The notes below the pieces were generated by a model, which was given only the letters and a program-made list of their open reading frames with translations, did no database searches and was not told where the DNA came from. Made by a program: the position numbers and the translations under genes. 64,000 nt of DNA from Serratia bockelmannii (GTDB taxonomy: Bacteria; Pseudomonadota; Gammaproteobacteria; Enterobacterales; Enterobacteriaceae). Every line of letters starts with the position of its first letter. Within the stretch, counting starts at the first letter, position 1. The DNA is taken from NCBI RefSeq assembly GCF_008011855.1, contig NZ_VOUX01000033.1, positions 1,612,001 to 1,676,000 on the forward strand. Reading direction: 5' to 3'. This document shows, in pieces, positions 9,684 through 18,920 of this stretch.

Positions 9684-11060
9684 ATGTCGCTACCTGTTTC
9701 GCCTTCCATTTTTACCGTAAGCCGCCTCAATCAGACGGTTCGCCAACTGCTGGAAAGGGAAATGGGGCAGATTTGGCTCTCCGCCGAGATCTCCAACCTC
9801 TCCCAGCCCGCCTCCGGCCACTGGTATTTCACGCTGAAAGACGACCGCGCCCAGGTGCGCTGCGCGATGTTCCGCAACAGCAACCGCCGCGTCACCTTCC
9901 GGCCGCAAAACGGCCAGCAGGTCTTGGTGCGCGCCAGCATCACGCTGTATGAACCGCGCGGCGACTACCAGCTGATCGCCGAGAGCATGCAGCCCGCCGG
10001 CGACGGCCTGCTGCAGCAACAGTTCGAGCAGCTGAAACAGCGCCTGAGCGCCGAAGGGCTGTTCGATCAGCAGTTCAAGCAGCCGCTGCCCGCCCCGGCC
10101 AAACGCATCGGGGTGATCACCTCCGCCAGCGGCGCGGCGCTGCACGATATCCTGCAGGTCTTGCAGCGGCGCGATCCGTCGCTGCCGATCGTCATCTACC
10201 CCACCTCGGTGCAGGGCGCGGAAGCGCCGATGCAGATCGTGCGCGCCATCGAGACCGCCAACCGCCGCGACGAATGCGATGTGCTGATCGTCGGCCGCGG
10301 CGGCGGTTCGTTGGAGGATCTGTGGAGCTTCAACGACGAACGCGTGGCGCGGGCGATCTTCGCCAGCCGCATTCCGATCGTCAGCGCCGTCGGCCATGAA
10401 ACCGACGTCACCATCGCCGACTTCGTCGCCGATCTGCGCGCGCCGACCCCTTCCGCCGCCGCCGAACTGGTCAGCCGCAATCAGCTTGAGCTGTTGCGCC
10501 AGCTGCAGTCGCAGCAGCAGCGGCTGGAGATGGCGATGGATTACTATCTGGCGCAGCGCCAGCAGCAGTTCACCCGCATTCACCACCGTTTACAGCAGCA
10601 GCATCCGCATCTGCGCCTGGCGCGCCAGCAGACGCTGCTGTTCAAGCTGCAGCGCCGAATGGAAGACGGCATGCAGCAGCAGCTGCGCCTGGCCGCCCGC
10701 CGCAGCGAACGCGTCCAGCAGCGGCTGGCGCAGGTGCAGCCGCAGGGCCGCATTCACCGCTACCAACAGCGCGTACAGCAGCAGGAATACCGTCTGCAGC
10801 AGGCGATGGAGCGGCAGCTCAACGCCTACCGCCAGCGCTTCGGCGTGGCCTGCAGCCAACTGGAAACCGTCAGCCCGTTGGCGACGCTGGCGCGCGGCTA
10901 CAGCGTGACGCAAACTCCGCGCGGCGAGCTGCTGAAAACCACCAAGCAGGCGCAGGTCGGCGAACTGCTGAAAACCCGCCTGCAGGATGGCTGGGTGGAA
11001 AGCGAGGTGAAAACCATCACCGTCGCCAAAAAGCCGCGCAAGAAGCGCGCGGCCGAGTAA
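9684..11060 (+). CDS. xseA: Exodeoxyribonuclease VII large subunit
   Basis: XseA forms exonuclease VII with XseB and degrades single-stranded DNA to oligonucleotides. The ATG at 9684 ([18 protein letters not shown]) matches the E. coli start; the frame is open ten codons further up. The 458 residues hold an N-terminal OB fold, the catalytic region with [17 protein letters not shown] and [20 protein letters not shown], and a long Gln-rich coiled coil (about 275-400) expected for the fibre that binds XseB. It is divergent from guaB, as in E. coli, and ends six bases from the convergent GH31 gene. Confidence 0.97.
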   Translation: MSLPVSPSIFTVSRLNQTVRQLLEREMGQIWLSAEISNLSQPASGHWYFTLKDDRAQVRCAMFRNSNRRVTFRPQNGQQVLVRASITLYEPRGDYQLIAESMQPAGDGLLQQQFEQLKQRLSAEGLFDQQFKQPLPAPAKRIGVITSASGAALHDILQVLQRRDPSLPIVIYPTSVQGAEAPMQIVRAIETANRRDECDVLIVGRGGGSLEDLWSFNDERVARAIFASRIPIVSAVGHETDVTIADFVADLRAPTPSAAAELVSRNQLELLRQLQSQQQRLEMAMDYYLAQRQQQFTRIHHRLQQQHPHLRLARQQTLLFKLQRRMEDGMQQQLRLAARRSERVQQRLAQVQPQGRIHRYQQRVQQQEYRLQQAMERQLNAYRQRFGVACSQLETVSPLATLARGYSVTQTPRGELLKTTKQAQVGELLKTRLQDGWVESEVKTITVAKKPRKKRAAE

Positions 11061-11065
11061 CCCTC

Positions 11066-13432
11066 CTACTCCAGCGTAAAACGCTCGCCCGGTTCGCCGT
11101 TCACCCACAGCGCGCGCGTTTCACCTTCCGGCAGGCTGAGCGTCAGCGTGCGCCAGGCCGGGCAGAAACGCCCTTCCGTCGTGATATCCAGCATGATGCG
11201 TTGATTGTCGCAGCGCATTTCCCAGCGCAGCCACAGCGCATCGCCCTGCCGCCAGCCGTCGCTTTCACCGTCGTCCTCAAACAACAGCCCACGGCTTGCG
11301 CCGCAGCCCTTGAGCGGAAACAGCCGCAGCTCGCGCCGATCGTCGGCGGCCACGTCCACATGCGCCAGCCGCTGCGACAGCGGCAGCGCCGCCCCGGCAC
11401 GCACCAGCAGCGGCAGACGCTCCAGCGGCGCCGCCAGCGTTACCGTCTGGCCGCCGCTGAACCACTGGCCGCTGTAGAAGCAGTACCAGCCTTCGCCGTT
11501 GTCCGGCAAATACACCAAACGCCGGCGCTGCGCCGGTTCCACCACGCTGGCCACCAGCAGATCGCGGCCAATCAGAAAATCGTCGTTCTCGCCAAAGGTG
11601 CGCGCATCCTGTTCGTGATCGAGGAAGGTCGGGCGCAGCATCGGCTCGTCGTCCGCGCAGGCCTGCCATAGCAGGGTGTAGAAATACGGCAGCAGCCGGT
11701 AACGCAGATTGATCGCCTCGCGCACCGCCGGGGTGGCGGCCGAGTACATCCAGGGCTCGTTGACCGTGGCGTCGTCGTTCCAGGAGTGGATAGTGAAACG
11801 CGGATGCATCACGCCGTTTTGCACCCAGCGCACCAGCAGCTCCGCGTCCGGTTTGTCGCCGGAGAAGCCGCCGACGTCGTGGCCGAGGTTATACAGCCCG
11901 GACAGGCTCATGCCCAGCCCCATGCGGATGTTGTAGCGCAGCGTCTGCCAGCTGGTGCGGTTGTCGCCGCTCCAGGTCTGCACGTAGCGCTGCATGCCGG
12001 CACAGCCGGAGCGCGAGATCAGGTACGGCCGCTTCTGCGGCGCGAAGCGCTGCTGGACCTCCATCGAGGCGCGCATCATCAGCAATGGCATCACCGGGCG
12101 AATATGCTTGATGGCGATCGGCCGCCCGAAGCCGTGGCAGCGCGCTTCGCCGTCCCACACTTCGTATTCGTTGTTGTCATTCCAGGTGGAATCGATGCCC
12201 ATCTCCAGCAGCTGCTGCGTGACACCCTGCTGCCACCAGCGCACCGTCGCCGGGTTAGTGAAGTCGAGGTGCGATCCTTCGTCGTCCCAGAAGCTGGAGC
12301 GCTCCGGCGCGTCGCTTTGCGAATCGCGGATAAACAGCCCCTGCGCCGCCACCGCCTGATACTGCGGGTGATCCTGCAGCAGGCACGGCTTGATGTTGGC
12401 CGCCAGCCTGAGGCCGGCGTCGTGAAACGCCTGGCTGAGCAGCTTGGGCTGCGGCACCTTGTCGTAGTTCCAGTTGAACACGTAGCGCTTGTTGTTGATC
12501 GAGGTGTAGCCCGACGACAGCTGGAAGGAGTCACAGGGTATGGCGTGTTGGCGGCACAGCGCGATGAACTGCTGCAGCTGCTGCTGGGCGTCCGGCGCGT
12601 CGGTGTAGTGCATGGTCGAACCGCTGTAGCCCAGGCTCCACTTCGGCCCGAAGTGGGTGCGGCCGGTCAGGCGCACGAAGGCCTTGGTGACGTCCAAAAC
12701 CTTCGGCCCGAGGAACAGGTAGTAATCCAGATCGCCCGCTTCGGCCTGATAGCGGCGGTAGGCCGCGTGGTAGTTGTCTATCTCGTTGCCCAGATCCAGC
12801 CAGCAGCTGCTCAGGTTATCGTAGAACAGGCCGAAGCTCGCCTCCGGCCCACGGGTGATGGTAAACGGAATGTGCTTGTACAGCGGATCGGTGCTGGCGG
12901 CGTTGTAGCCCATGGCGTCCAGATTGCGCATCTCAAAGCGGCGGCCGGTGCGTTCCAGATCGCCGGCCTTCTCCCCCAGGCCGTAATAGCGCTCATCGGC
13001 AAAACGCCGCTGGTAGTGCGCCACGCCGTCGCCGTGCGCATTGAGCAAGTAGGCGCTGGTCGGCCGATCCGCCGCCAGCGGCCGCCACTCGCCGGCGGCA
13101 TTGCAATACTCCCACGCCAGCCACAGCGGCTGATGCACCGTCACGCGCAGCAGCGGCGTGCTGACCACCAGCCGATCGCCCTCCCGACGCAGCTGATAGC
13201 CCGGCAGGCTGAAACCGGCGACGCTGAGCCGATCGCGCCCCTCCCAGGGCACATCCTCTTGCGGCGCAATGCTCCAAGTGCGATCCAGCGCCAGCCCGCC
13301 CTCACGTTTGATCAACACGCGGAACAGACCGTCTTCCAGCACGTACAGGCAGAAACGGTGGCGTTCATCGACCAGCAACTCGACGTGGTCGGCATGCTGC
13401 GCCGCCAGCGTCCAATTTTTCAACGTTTTCAT
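11066..13432 (-). CDS. Glycoside hydrolase family 31 (alpha-glycosidase)
   Basis: The protein has 788 residues and no signal peptide, so it acts in the cytoplasm on imported substrate. The GH31 barrel shows the nucleophile Asp419 in TWNDNNEYE and the acid/base Asp490 in TWSGDNRTSW, followed by YNLGHDVGGFSGDKPDAELL. The N-terminal domain (1-250) is the usual beta-sandwich, and the C-terminal part (about 600-788) forms the two beta domains. GH31 includes alpha-glucosidases, alpha-xylosidases and sulfoquinovosidases; which one this is cannot be read with certainty. It is the second gene of a pair with an ExuT-like transporter (11-base gap), with a LacI-type regulator divergent from them. Confidence 0.9.
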   Translation of the reverse strand: MKTLKNWTLAAQHADHVELLVDERHRFCLYVLEDGLFRVLIKREGGLALDRTWSIAPQEDVPWEGRDRLSVAGFSLPGYQLRREGDRLVVSTPLLRVTVHQPLWLAWEYCNAAGEWRPLAADRPTSAYLLNAHGDGVAHYQRRFADERYYGLGEKAGDLERTGRRFEMRNLDAMGYNAASTDPLYKHIPFTITRGPEASFGLFYDNLSSCWLDLGNEIDNYHAAYRRYQAEAGDLDYYLFLGPKVLDVTKAFVRLTGRTHFGPKWSLGYSGSTMHYTDAPDAQQQLQQFIALCRQHAIPCDSFQLSSGYTSINNKRYVFNWNYDKVPQPKLLSQAFHDAGLRLAANIKPCLLQDHPQYQAVAAQGLFIRDSQSDAPERSSFWDDEGSHLDFTNPATVRWWQQGVTQQLLEMGIDSTWNDNNEYEVWDGEARCHGFGRPIAIKHIRPVMPLLMMRASMEVQQRFAPQKRPYLISRSGCAGMQRYVQTWSGDNRTSWQTLRYNIRMGLGMSLSGLYNLGHDVGGFSGDKPDAELLVRWVQNGVMHPRFTIHSWNDDATVNEPWMYSAATPAVREAINLRYRLLPYFYTLLWQACADDEPMLRPTFLDHEQDARTFGENDDFLIGRDLLVASVVEPAQRRRLVYLPDNGEGWYCFYSGQWFSGGQTVTLAAPLERLPLLVRAGAALPLSQRLAHVDVAADDRRELRLFPLKGCGASRGLLFEDDGESDGWRQGDALWLRWEMRCDNQRIMLDITTEGRFCPAWRTLTLSLPEGETRALWVNGEPGERFTLE

Positions 13433-13443
13433 AAATATTCCAC

Positions 13444-14754
13444 TTAGCTGTGTGAAGGGGTTTTCTTACCGCCGCGCTCGGCAATCAGGGCAATCAGGAA
13501 CAGGGCGCCGATCAAATCGAAGAAGCCCATCGCGATAAACAGCGGGTTGAAGCCGAGGGTGTCGGATACCGCGCCGATCAGCAGCGTGAACAGGAAGCTG
13601 GCGATCCAGGCGCTGGAGCCGCGCATGCCGTTGACCGTCGCCATTTGGTTCTTATCGAACGATTCCACCACCAGGGCGCTGAGCATGCAGGAGATCACCT
13701 GATGGCCGAACCCGCCGATCGAGATCAGCGCGATCGCCACATAGGGATCTTGGGTGATCGCGACAAACGCCAGCGACACCATCAGGAAAGCGCCGGTCAC
13801 CGAGCTGGCGACCACCGAGTTAACGCGGCTGCAGCCGAACCATTTGCGGTACAGAGTGGTGAGATAGCCGCTGGCGACGCTGCCGATATCCGCCGCCAGG
13901 AACGGCAGCCAGGCAAACATCGCGATCTGCTTCAGATCCATGCCGCGTTCGGTGGCCAGGTACAGCGGCACCCAGAAGCTGAAGACCGCCCAGGCCGGCT
14001 CGGCGAGAAAAGCCGGGATGGCGATGCCGTAGAATTTCTTGTTCTTGCACAGGCTGGCCAGCGAGGTGAGAAATGGCAGCTTCGGCAGTACCGGTTCGTT
14101 GTCTTCGCGGATCAGATCCAGCTCCTGCTGGCTGAGGTTCGGGTGCTGCTGCGGCGAGTGGTAGAACAGCCACCACAGCACGACCCAGATCAGCGCCAGC
14201 CCGCCCGAGAACAGGAACGCGCCTTGCCAGCCGAAGGAGACGTGAGCGATGACGATGATCGGCGGGGCCAGCATGGCGCCGATGGAGAAACCGACGCCCG
14301 CCCAGCCGGCAGCGATCGGCCGCTCCTTCTTCGGGAACCAATCGGAGATCGCCTTGGCGTTGGCCGGGGTGGCCGCCGCCTCCGCGCCCCCCATGAAGAA
14401 GCGCAGAATGGCCAGTTGCAGCCAGCTGCCGGCGCCGGCGTGCAACATGCATACCACCGCCCAAATGCCGGCGCAGATCAGAAAGCCCATCTTCAGGCCG
14501 ATAACGTCGATCAGCCAGCCGCAGATCGGCTGAAACACCGTGTAGGCCAGCTGGAACGACGCCACCACCCAGGCATATTGCTCGGTGCTCATGTTCAGGC
14601 TGGTTTTCAGCTCCGGCGCCAAAATGCCCAGCGAGTTGCGGGTGATGTAGTTGACCGTGACGCCCAGCAAGAACAGCGCCAGCATCCACCAGCGCAGCGA
14701 TTTGAACTTGCGCCGGCCGCTCTGCGCGACCGCCTGATTGATCTCCACACTCAT
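13444..14754 (-). CDS. MFS transporter, anion:cation symporter (ExuT-like) family
   Basis: This 436-residue inner-membrane protein has twelve predicted segments, and a GGGGAGAG site precedes ATG. The segment VNYITRNSLGILAPELK and the loop GWLIDVIGLKMG fit the anion:cation symporter family, whose members (ExuT, GudP, UhpC relatives) import sugar acids and similar anions with protons. It probably imports the substrate of the GH31 enzyme encoded 11 bases downstream, which would favour an acidic or uronate-linked glycoside. The two genes form an operon and share a 359 bp control region with the divergent LacI-type regulator. Confidence 0.88.
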   Translation of the reverse strand: MSVEINQAVAQSGRRKFKSLRWWMLALFLLGVTVNYITRNSLGILAPELKTSLNMSTEQYAWVVASFQLAYTVFQPICGWLIDVIGLKMGFLICAGIWAVVCMLHAGAGSWLQLAILRFFMGGAEAAATPANAKAISDWFPKKERPIAAGWAGVGFSIGAMLAPPIIVIAHVSFGWQGAFLFSGGLALIWVVLWWLFYHSPQQHPNLSQQELDLIREDNEPVLPKLPFLTSLASLCKNKKFYGIAIPAFLAEPAWAVFSFWVPLYLATERGMDLKQIAMFAWLPFLAADIGSVASGYLTTLYRKWFGCSRVNSVVASSVTGAFLMVSLAFVAITQDPYVAIALISIGGFGHQVISCMLSALVVESFDKNQMATVNGMRGSSAWIASFLFTLLIGAVSDTLGFNPLFIAMGFFDLIGALFLIALIAERGGKKTPSHS

Positions 14755-15113
14755 CGGTTCTCTCCCCGCGGCCGCCGGCTACGGCGACGCGCGTTTTGGT
14801 AGGGTACGTTGTGCTATCAAACACGGGACGGTGAAAGCGGGTCGGCGCCGTATCATTGGCCGAAAGACAATCACAACCCCATGATTTATTTTTTGTTTTC
14901 TTTTTCGCACACCGTTAGAATTGGACTGACAGGTCGTTAAAATTGGTGTACCAATGCAGACTACTCAGCGATAGCGCACAGCGAAACGGGGTTTTTTGCA
15001 AAGATTTTCACTGGCGGGTGAAAAAATAGCCATAATGACCGCTAAATCCGGTCAAGACGCTGAAAATGCGCAGTGAAAATATTCTCATGGACGAATTTGA
15101 AGGAGATCACAAA
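14755..15113. other. Divergent control region of the GH31/MFS operon and LacI-type regulator
   Basis: This 359-base gap is A/T-rich in its middle (around 14880-14910) and holds two dyads: a palindrome at 14942-14955 and a weaker GAAAC-GGG-GTTTT at 14983-14995. The AAGGAG before the regulator is at 15100-15105. No small gene was found. Confidence 0.6.
14942..14955. promoter_or_regulatory. ExuR/UxuR-like palindrome (ATTGGTGTACCAAT)
   Basis: Two perfect 6 bp arms, ATTGGT and ACCAAT, flank a GT centre, with AA just upstream. This closely resembles the enterobacterial ExuR/UxuR operator AAATTGGTATACCAATTT. It lies between the transporter and regulator genes. Whether ExuR/UxuR or the local LacI-type protein binds it is unknown. 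Confidence 0.55.
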
Positions 15114-16196
15114 ATGAACGGAAAGCTGAAAATCCAGGAGATCGCCCGCCAAACCGGGCTGTCGATCAGCACCGTTTCCCGCGTGCTGGCCGGCAAGGCC
15201 AACACCAGCGCCGAGGCGCGCCGCAAGGTGTTGGACTGTGCGCAACAAAATGGCATTCTGCAGGGCATTTCCAGCGGCCGGCTGATGCTGAACAACGTGA
15301 TGGTATTCGCGCCGCAACGCGCGTTCGACGTGCGCACCGACATCTTCTACTACAAGGTCATTCAGGGTATCGCCGCCGCGCTGATGGAGCACGAGGTGCG
15401 CATCCGCTACTGCGGGCTGGAAGAACAACACAGCGACGGCGCGCTGTTTCTGGAAAAGATGAGCGACCCGCACACCGAAGCGGCGCTGATCATCGGCATC
15501 GACGACGAGCATATCCACACCCTGGCCGCCGATCTGCACAAGCCCTGCGTGCTGATCAACTGCAGCGATCGGCAGATGCGGCTGGACAGCGTCTCGCCGG
15601 ATCATCAGCTGATCGGCGACTACTCCGCCAGCTACCTGTTTCAGCAGGGGCATAGCCATATCCTCAATCTGCAGTGTCTGCGCCGCCACACCATGGAGCT
15701 GCGGCTGGCGGGCATTCGGCAGGCCTACGCCCGGCATCATTTGCCGTTCGACGATGGCCGCCATCTGGTCACCACCTCCGGCTTCGGCAGTGAAGAGGCC
15801 GAGCAGGCGCTGACCACCTATCTCGATGGCCTCCACGGCCACTCCCCGCTGCCGACGGCGATCCTGGCCGGCGGCGACTACATGGCGGTCGGGGCGGTCA
15901 AGGCGCTCAACAAGCGGGGGCTGAGCGTGCCGGGCGACGTCTCGGTGATGAGCACCGACGGCTTCAACCTGGCGGAAATCCACGATGTGCCGCTGACCTC
16001 GGTGCAGGTGCCGCGCGACGAATTGGGTTACGAGGCGATCCAGCTGCTGCAGCGGCGCATGCTGCGCGCCGACGCGCCGCCGTGCAACCTGCTGCTGCAT
16101 GGCCGGTTGGCGGTACGCGCCTCGGTGCGGCGCGTCAGCCCGCACAAGACCGCGCCGGCGGTGAGCACGCATGACCACAGGCTTTATGACGAGTAG
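15114..16196 (+). CDS. LacI-family transcriptional regulator
   Basis: The start chosen is ATG 15114 (MNGKLKIQEIARQTG), eight bases after GGAG; the frame is open 16 codons further up without a good site. The 360 residues have an N-terminal helix-turn-helix (IQEIARQTGLSISTVSRVLAGKA) and a periplasmic-binding-protein-like effector domain (about 60-340). The hinge that usually reads PNxxAR is GISSGR here, so the DNA-binding hinge helix is divergent. It probably represses the divergent transporter/GH31 operon and is released by a sugar, though the inducer is unknown. Confidence 0.92.
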   Translation: MNGKLKIQEIARQTGLSISTVSRVLAGKANTSAEARRKVLDCAQQNGILQGISSGRLMLNNVMVFAPQRAFDVRTDIFYYKVIQGIAAALMEHEVRIRYCGLEEQHSDGALFLEKMSDPHTEAALIIGIDDEHIHTLAADLHKPCVLINCSDRQMRLDSVSPDHQLIGDYSASYLFQQGHSHILNLQCLRRHTMELRLAGIRQAYARHHLPFDDGRHLVTTSGFGSEEAEQALTTYLDGLHGHSPLPTAILAGGDYMAVGAVKALNKRGLSVPGDVSVMSTDGFNLAEIHDVPLTSVQVPRDELGYEAIQLLQRRMLRADAPPCNLLLHGRLAVRASVRRVSPHKTAPAVSTHDHRLYDE

Positions 16197-16258
16197 GCTA
16201 CACTTAGGCACAGTGCATTCATTCGATGAGGTAAAATTTTTGCCTAAGGAGAGCCACT

Positions 16259-17284
16259 ATGCCAGCCCAGCGCATGCGTTCCGTCATTCCTCCCTACATG
16301 CTGCGCCGCATCATTGAACACGGCAACGCCCCGCAGCGCGACTGCGCGCTGCACACCCTGAATCATGTGCAAAGCCTGCTCGGCAACAAGCCGCTGCGTT
16401 CGCCGACCGAAAAAAACGCCCGAGCCGGCGAAGCGCTCCGCGATATCTACGACGCGCAGAACGGCACCCTACTGCCTGGCAAACAGGTGCGCAAAGAGGG
16501 CCAGCCCAGCAACCACGATGTGGCGGTGGACGAAGCCTACGACTACCTCGGCGTCACCTACGATTTCTTCTGGCAGGCCTACCGCCGCAACTCACTGGAT
16601 AACCAGGGGCTGCCGCTGGTCGGTAGCGTACACTACGGCAAGGAGTACCAAAACGCCTTCTGGAACGGCCAGCAGATGGTGTTCGGCGACGGCGACGGCG
16701 AGATCTTCAACCGTTTCACCATCGCCATCGACGTGGTCGGCCACGAGCTGGCGCACGGCGTGACCGAGAGCGAAGCCGGGCTGATCTACTACCAGCAGTC
16801 CGGGGCGCTCAATGAGTCGCTGTCCGACGTGTTCGGTTCGCTGGTCAAGCAGTTCCACCTGCAGCAAACCGCCGATAAAGCCGACTGGCTGATCGGCGCC
16901 GGGCTGCTCGCCAAGGGCATCAAAGGCCAAGGGCTGCGCTCGATGTCGGCACCCGGCACCGCCTACGACGATCCGCTGCTGGGCAAAGACCCGCAGCCCG
17001 CCGGCATGAAGGATTATATCCAGACCAAGGAAGACAACGGCGGCGTGCATCTCAACTCCGGCATTCCCAACCGCGCGTTCTACCTGGCGGCAACCGCGCT
17101 GGGCGGCTTCGCTTGGGAAAAAGCCGGCTACGTCTGGTATGACACGGTGTGCGACAAAGCGCTGCCGCAAAACGCCGACTTCGCCACCTTCGCCCGCGCC
17201 ACGGTGAAACATGCGCTAGCGCGTTTCGACCAGAGCGTGGCGGACAAGGTGCAACAGGCCTGGCATCAGGTGGGGGTGGAGTAA
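16259..17284 (+). CDS. Protealysin/grimelysin-type M4 metalloprotease
   Basis: This 341-residue thermolysin-family zinc protease has no classical signal peptide. The zinc ligands His162 and His166 lie in GHELAHGVTE, with Glu163 catalytic and the third ligand Glu186 in NESLSD. The N-terminal 50 or so residues are the short protealysin-type propeptide with the PPYML motif, far shorter than thermolysin's prosequence. Protealysin (S. proteamaculans) and grimelysin (S. grimesii) of this family cleave actin and are linked to invasion of host cells. A GGAG lies nine bases before the ATG. The stop codon overlaps the start of the inhibitor gene, so the two form an operon. Confidence 0.95.
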   Translation: MPAQRMRSVIPPYMLRRIIEHGNAPQRDCALHTLNHVQSLLGNKPLRSPTEKNARAGEALRDIYDAQNGTLLPGKQVRKEGQPSNHDVAVDEAYDYLGVTYDFFWQAYRRNSLDNQGLPLVGSVHYGKEYQNAFWNGQQMVFGDGDGEIFNRFTIAIDVVGHELAHGVTESEAGLIYYQQSGALNESLSDVFGSLVKQFHLQQTADKADWLIGAGLLAKGIKGQGLRSMSAPGTAYDDPLLGKDPQPAGMKDYIQTKEDNGGVHLNSGIPNRAFYLAATALGGFAWEKAGYVWYDTVCDKALPQNADFATFARATVKHALARFDQSVADKVQQAWHQVGVE

Positions 17285-17625
17285 TGAAACCGCTGCCGAC
17301 GCTCAATCAGGATACGGTCATTGAGCTGGCGCGCGAGGGAGGCTTCGCCTACATTCCCAAACTGGCGGGCCAGCGCCGCATTGCGCTGGCCGATATCACG
17401 CCGGAGCAACGGCAGCGCCTGAATCAGTTGCTGAATCAGACACTGCCGTACGCCCAGGAAGAGGGCCAACCCAACTCCCCCGGCTGCGGCGACCAGCGCT
17501 ACTACCGCGTACAGATCAACTACACCAGCCCCACCCTGAGCACCGAGATCGTGCTGTTAATCCCGGAAAGCAGCGCGCCGCAGGCGCTGGTGGATTTGTG
17601 GAAAACCGGCCAGGTGGATGAGTGA
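17284..17625 (+). CDS. Emfourin-type inhibitor of M4 protease
   Basis: The start is the ATG at 17284, whose A is the last base of the protease stop codon (TAATG), so the pair is translationally coupled. The protein has 113 residues, is cytoplasmic by sequence, and has a predicted mixed alpha/beta fold with VELAREGGFAYIPKLAG-like N-terminal and SPTLSTEIVLLIPE C-terminal strands. In S. proteamaculans the gene after protealysin encodes emfourin, a slow-binding protein inhibitor of M4 proteases; position, size and partner all match. The likely role is to protect the producing cell from its own protease. Assignment rests on context and remembered family traits. Confidence 0.82.
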   Translation: MKPLPTLNQDTVIELAREGGFAYIPKLAGQRRIALADITPEQRQRLNQLLNQTLPYAQEEGQPNSPGCGDQRYYRVQINYTSPTLSTEIVLLIPESSAPQALVDLWKTGQVDE

Positions 17626-17629
17626 GGGC

Positions 17630-17851
17630 TTACAGCGGCTGATAGCTGAAATTCACCCGTTTTTTGGAGATCAGCCCGTGCCCGTTCTGGCACAGGTAAT
17701 CCACCGCCCCGCAGGCTTTCAATTCTTGCAGCGGCTGCCCGCACTCCGGGCAGCTCGCCAGCTGCCGATAATCGCAGAGGCAGGCTTCACAATGGTAATG
17801 ACCCGCTACCCACTTCATGGTTTGACGACAGTGCGGACAATGCGCATCCAT
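17630..17851 (-). CDS. yfgJ: Zinc-ribbon protein YfgJ
   Basis: This 73-residue protein carries four CxxC pairs or near-pairs: CPHC, CEACLC, CPEC and a spaced Cys/Cys near the end, enough for two zinc ribbons. E. coli YfgJ has the same size and sits next to der. Its function is unknown. Here it is separated from xseA by the accessory block and from der by an AEC transporter gene. Confidence 0.85.
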   Translation of the reverse strand: MDAHCPHCRQTMKWVAGHYHCEACLCDYRQLASCPECGQPLQELKACGAVDYLCQNGHGLISKKRVNFSYQPL

Positions 17852-17864
17852 AACGGCTCCCAGG

Positions 17865-18821
17865 TTAAATCGCGCCCCATGAGCGCAAGAAATAGATCCC
17901 CAACGCGGTGGTGAAGAACGACCCGACGGTGGTGATAGCGATAATGTTGGCCGCCAGCGTGGCGTTGCCGCCCATGGCGCGCGTCATCACATAGCTGCCC
18001 GAAGCGGTCGGCGTGGCGGAAAACAGGAAGATAATGCCCAGCGCCGCACCCTGAAACCCGCACAGCCAGCCGGCCAGCGTCATCAGGCACGGCACCAGAA
18101 ACAGCTTGGCCGCCGACGACAGCGCCGCCACGTTGGACGAGCGGAACATGGCGCGAAAATCCAGGCTGGCGCCGGTGCACAGCAGTGCCAGCGGCAGCGA
18201 CAGCGCGGAGATATAGCTGCCGGTCTGGCGGATCACGGTCGGGATGCCCAGCCCGGTTTGCGCATACAGCAGCCCGCACACCAGGCCGATGATCAGCGGG
18301 TTGGTAACGATGCTGCGCAGCAGCGACAGGTGGCTGATTTTCTTGCCCTGCCCACCCTGTAGGCTGCGCGTGAGGGTGATAACCGACAGTATGTTGAACA
18401 GGATCACCGTCACCGTCAGGTACAGCGAGGCGAGCGCAATCCCTTCGCTGCCATAGGCGGTCATGGCGTAGGCCAGGCCGACGATGGCGGTATTGGCGCG
18501 GAAACCGCCCTGCACGAACACCCCGCGCTCACGCGGTTCTTTCACCAGCCACTTGGCCGCCAGCTCCAAGAGCAGGAAGGTCGCCAGCGTGCCGACCGCG
18601 CCGAACAGCACCAGCGGCAGGTTGCCGAGCAGCTGCGGGTGGTTGGTGGCGATGCTGAAAAACAGCAGGCACGGCAGCGCCAGATTGAACACCAGGCGGG
18701 TCGCGCCGTCGACGAAACGGTCATCCATCAGGCGCCAATGGCGCAGCAGGATCCCCAGCAGCATCATCAGCAGATTCGGCACGGTGACGTTAAACGCAAA
18801 ACTCCAGGTTTCCCAGGACAT
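17865..18821 (-). CDS. AEC-family (auxin efflux carrier-type) transporter
   Basis: This 318-residue membrane protein has about ten segments in two inverted halves. The family signatures PNLLMMLLGILLRH near the start, GGFRANTAIVGLAYA in the middle and SATPTASGSYVMTRAMGGN near the C-terminus are clear. AEC proteins in bacteria carry dicarboxylates or similar organic acids; the substrate here is not known. It is inserted between yfgJ and der, which are neighbours in E. coli. Confidence 0.88.
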   Translation of the reverse strand: MSWETWSFAFNVTVPNLLMMLLGILLRHWRLMDDRFVDGATRLVFNLALPCLLFFSIATNHPQLLGNLPLVLFGAVGTLATFLLLELAAKWLVKEPRERGVFVQGGFRANTAIVGLAYAMTAYGSEGIALASLYLTVTVILFNILSVITLTRSLQGGQGKKISHLSLLRSIVTNPLIIGLVCGLLYAQTGLGIPTVIRQTGSYISALSLPLALLCTGASLDFRAMFRSSNVAALSSAAKLFLVPCLMTLAGWLCGFQGAALGIIFLFSATPTASGSYVMTRAMGGNATLAANIIAITTVGSFFTTALGIYFLRSWGAI

Positions 18822-18882
18822 GGTGTTCCTTCAGGCAGGCGAGGTAATCTTCAGATAATAAAACGATTTCGGGCCAATAAAA

Positions 18883-18911
18883 AAGGGGCGCGGCATCACT
18901 GCCGCGCCCCT
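18883..18911 (-). terminator. Intrinsic terminator of der
   Basis: GGGGCGCGGC and GCCGCGCCCC form a 10 bp stem followed leftward by six T, just past the der stop. Confidence 0.93.
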
Positions 18912-18920
18912 CATGAGCAA

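Noticed and set aside
11786..13447. A 553-codon plus-strand frame opposite the GH31 gene
   Set aside because: Shadow of the GH31 coding sequence, with the same biased composition and no family similarity.
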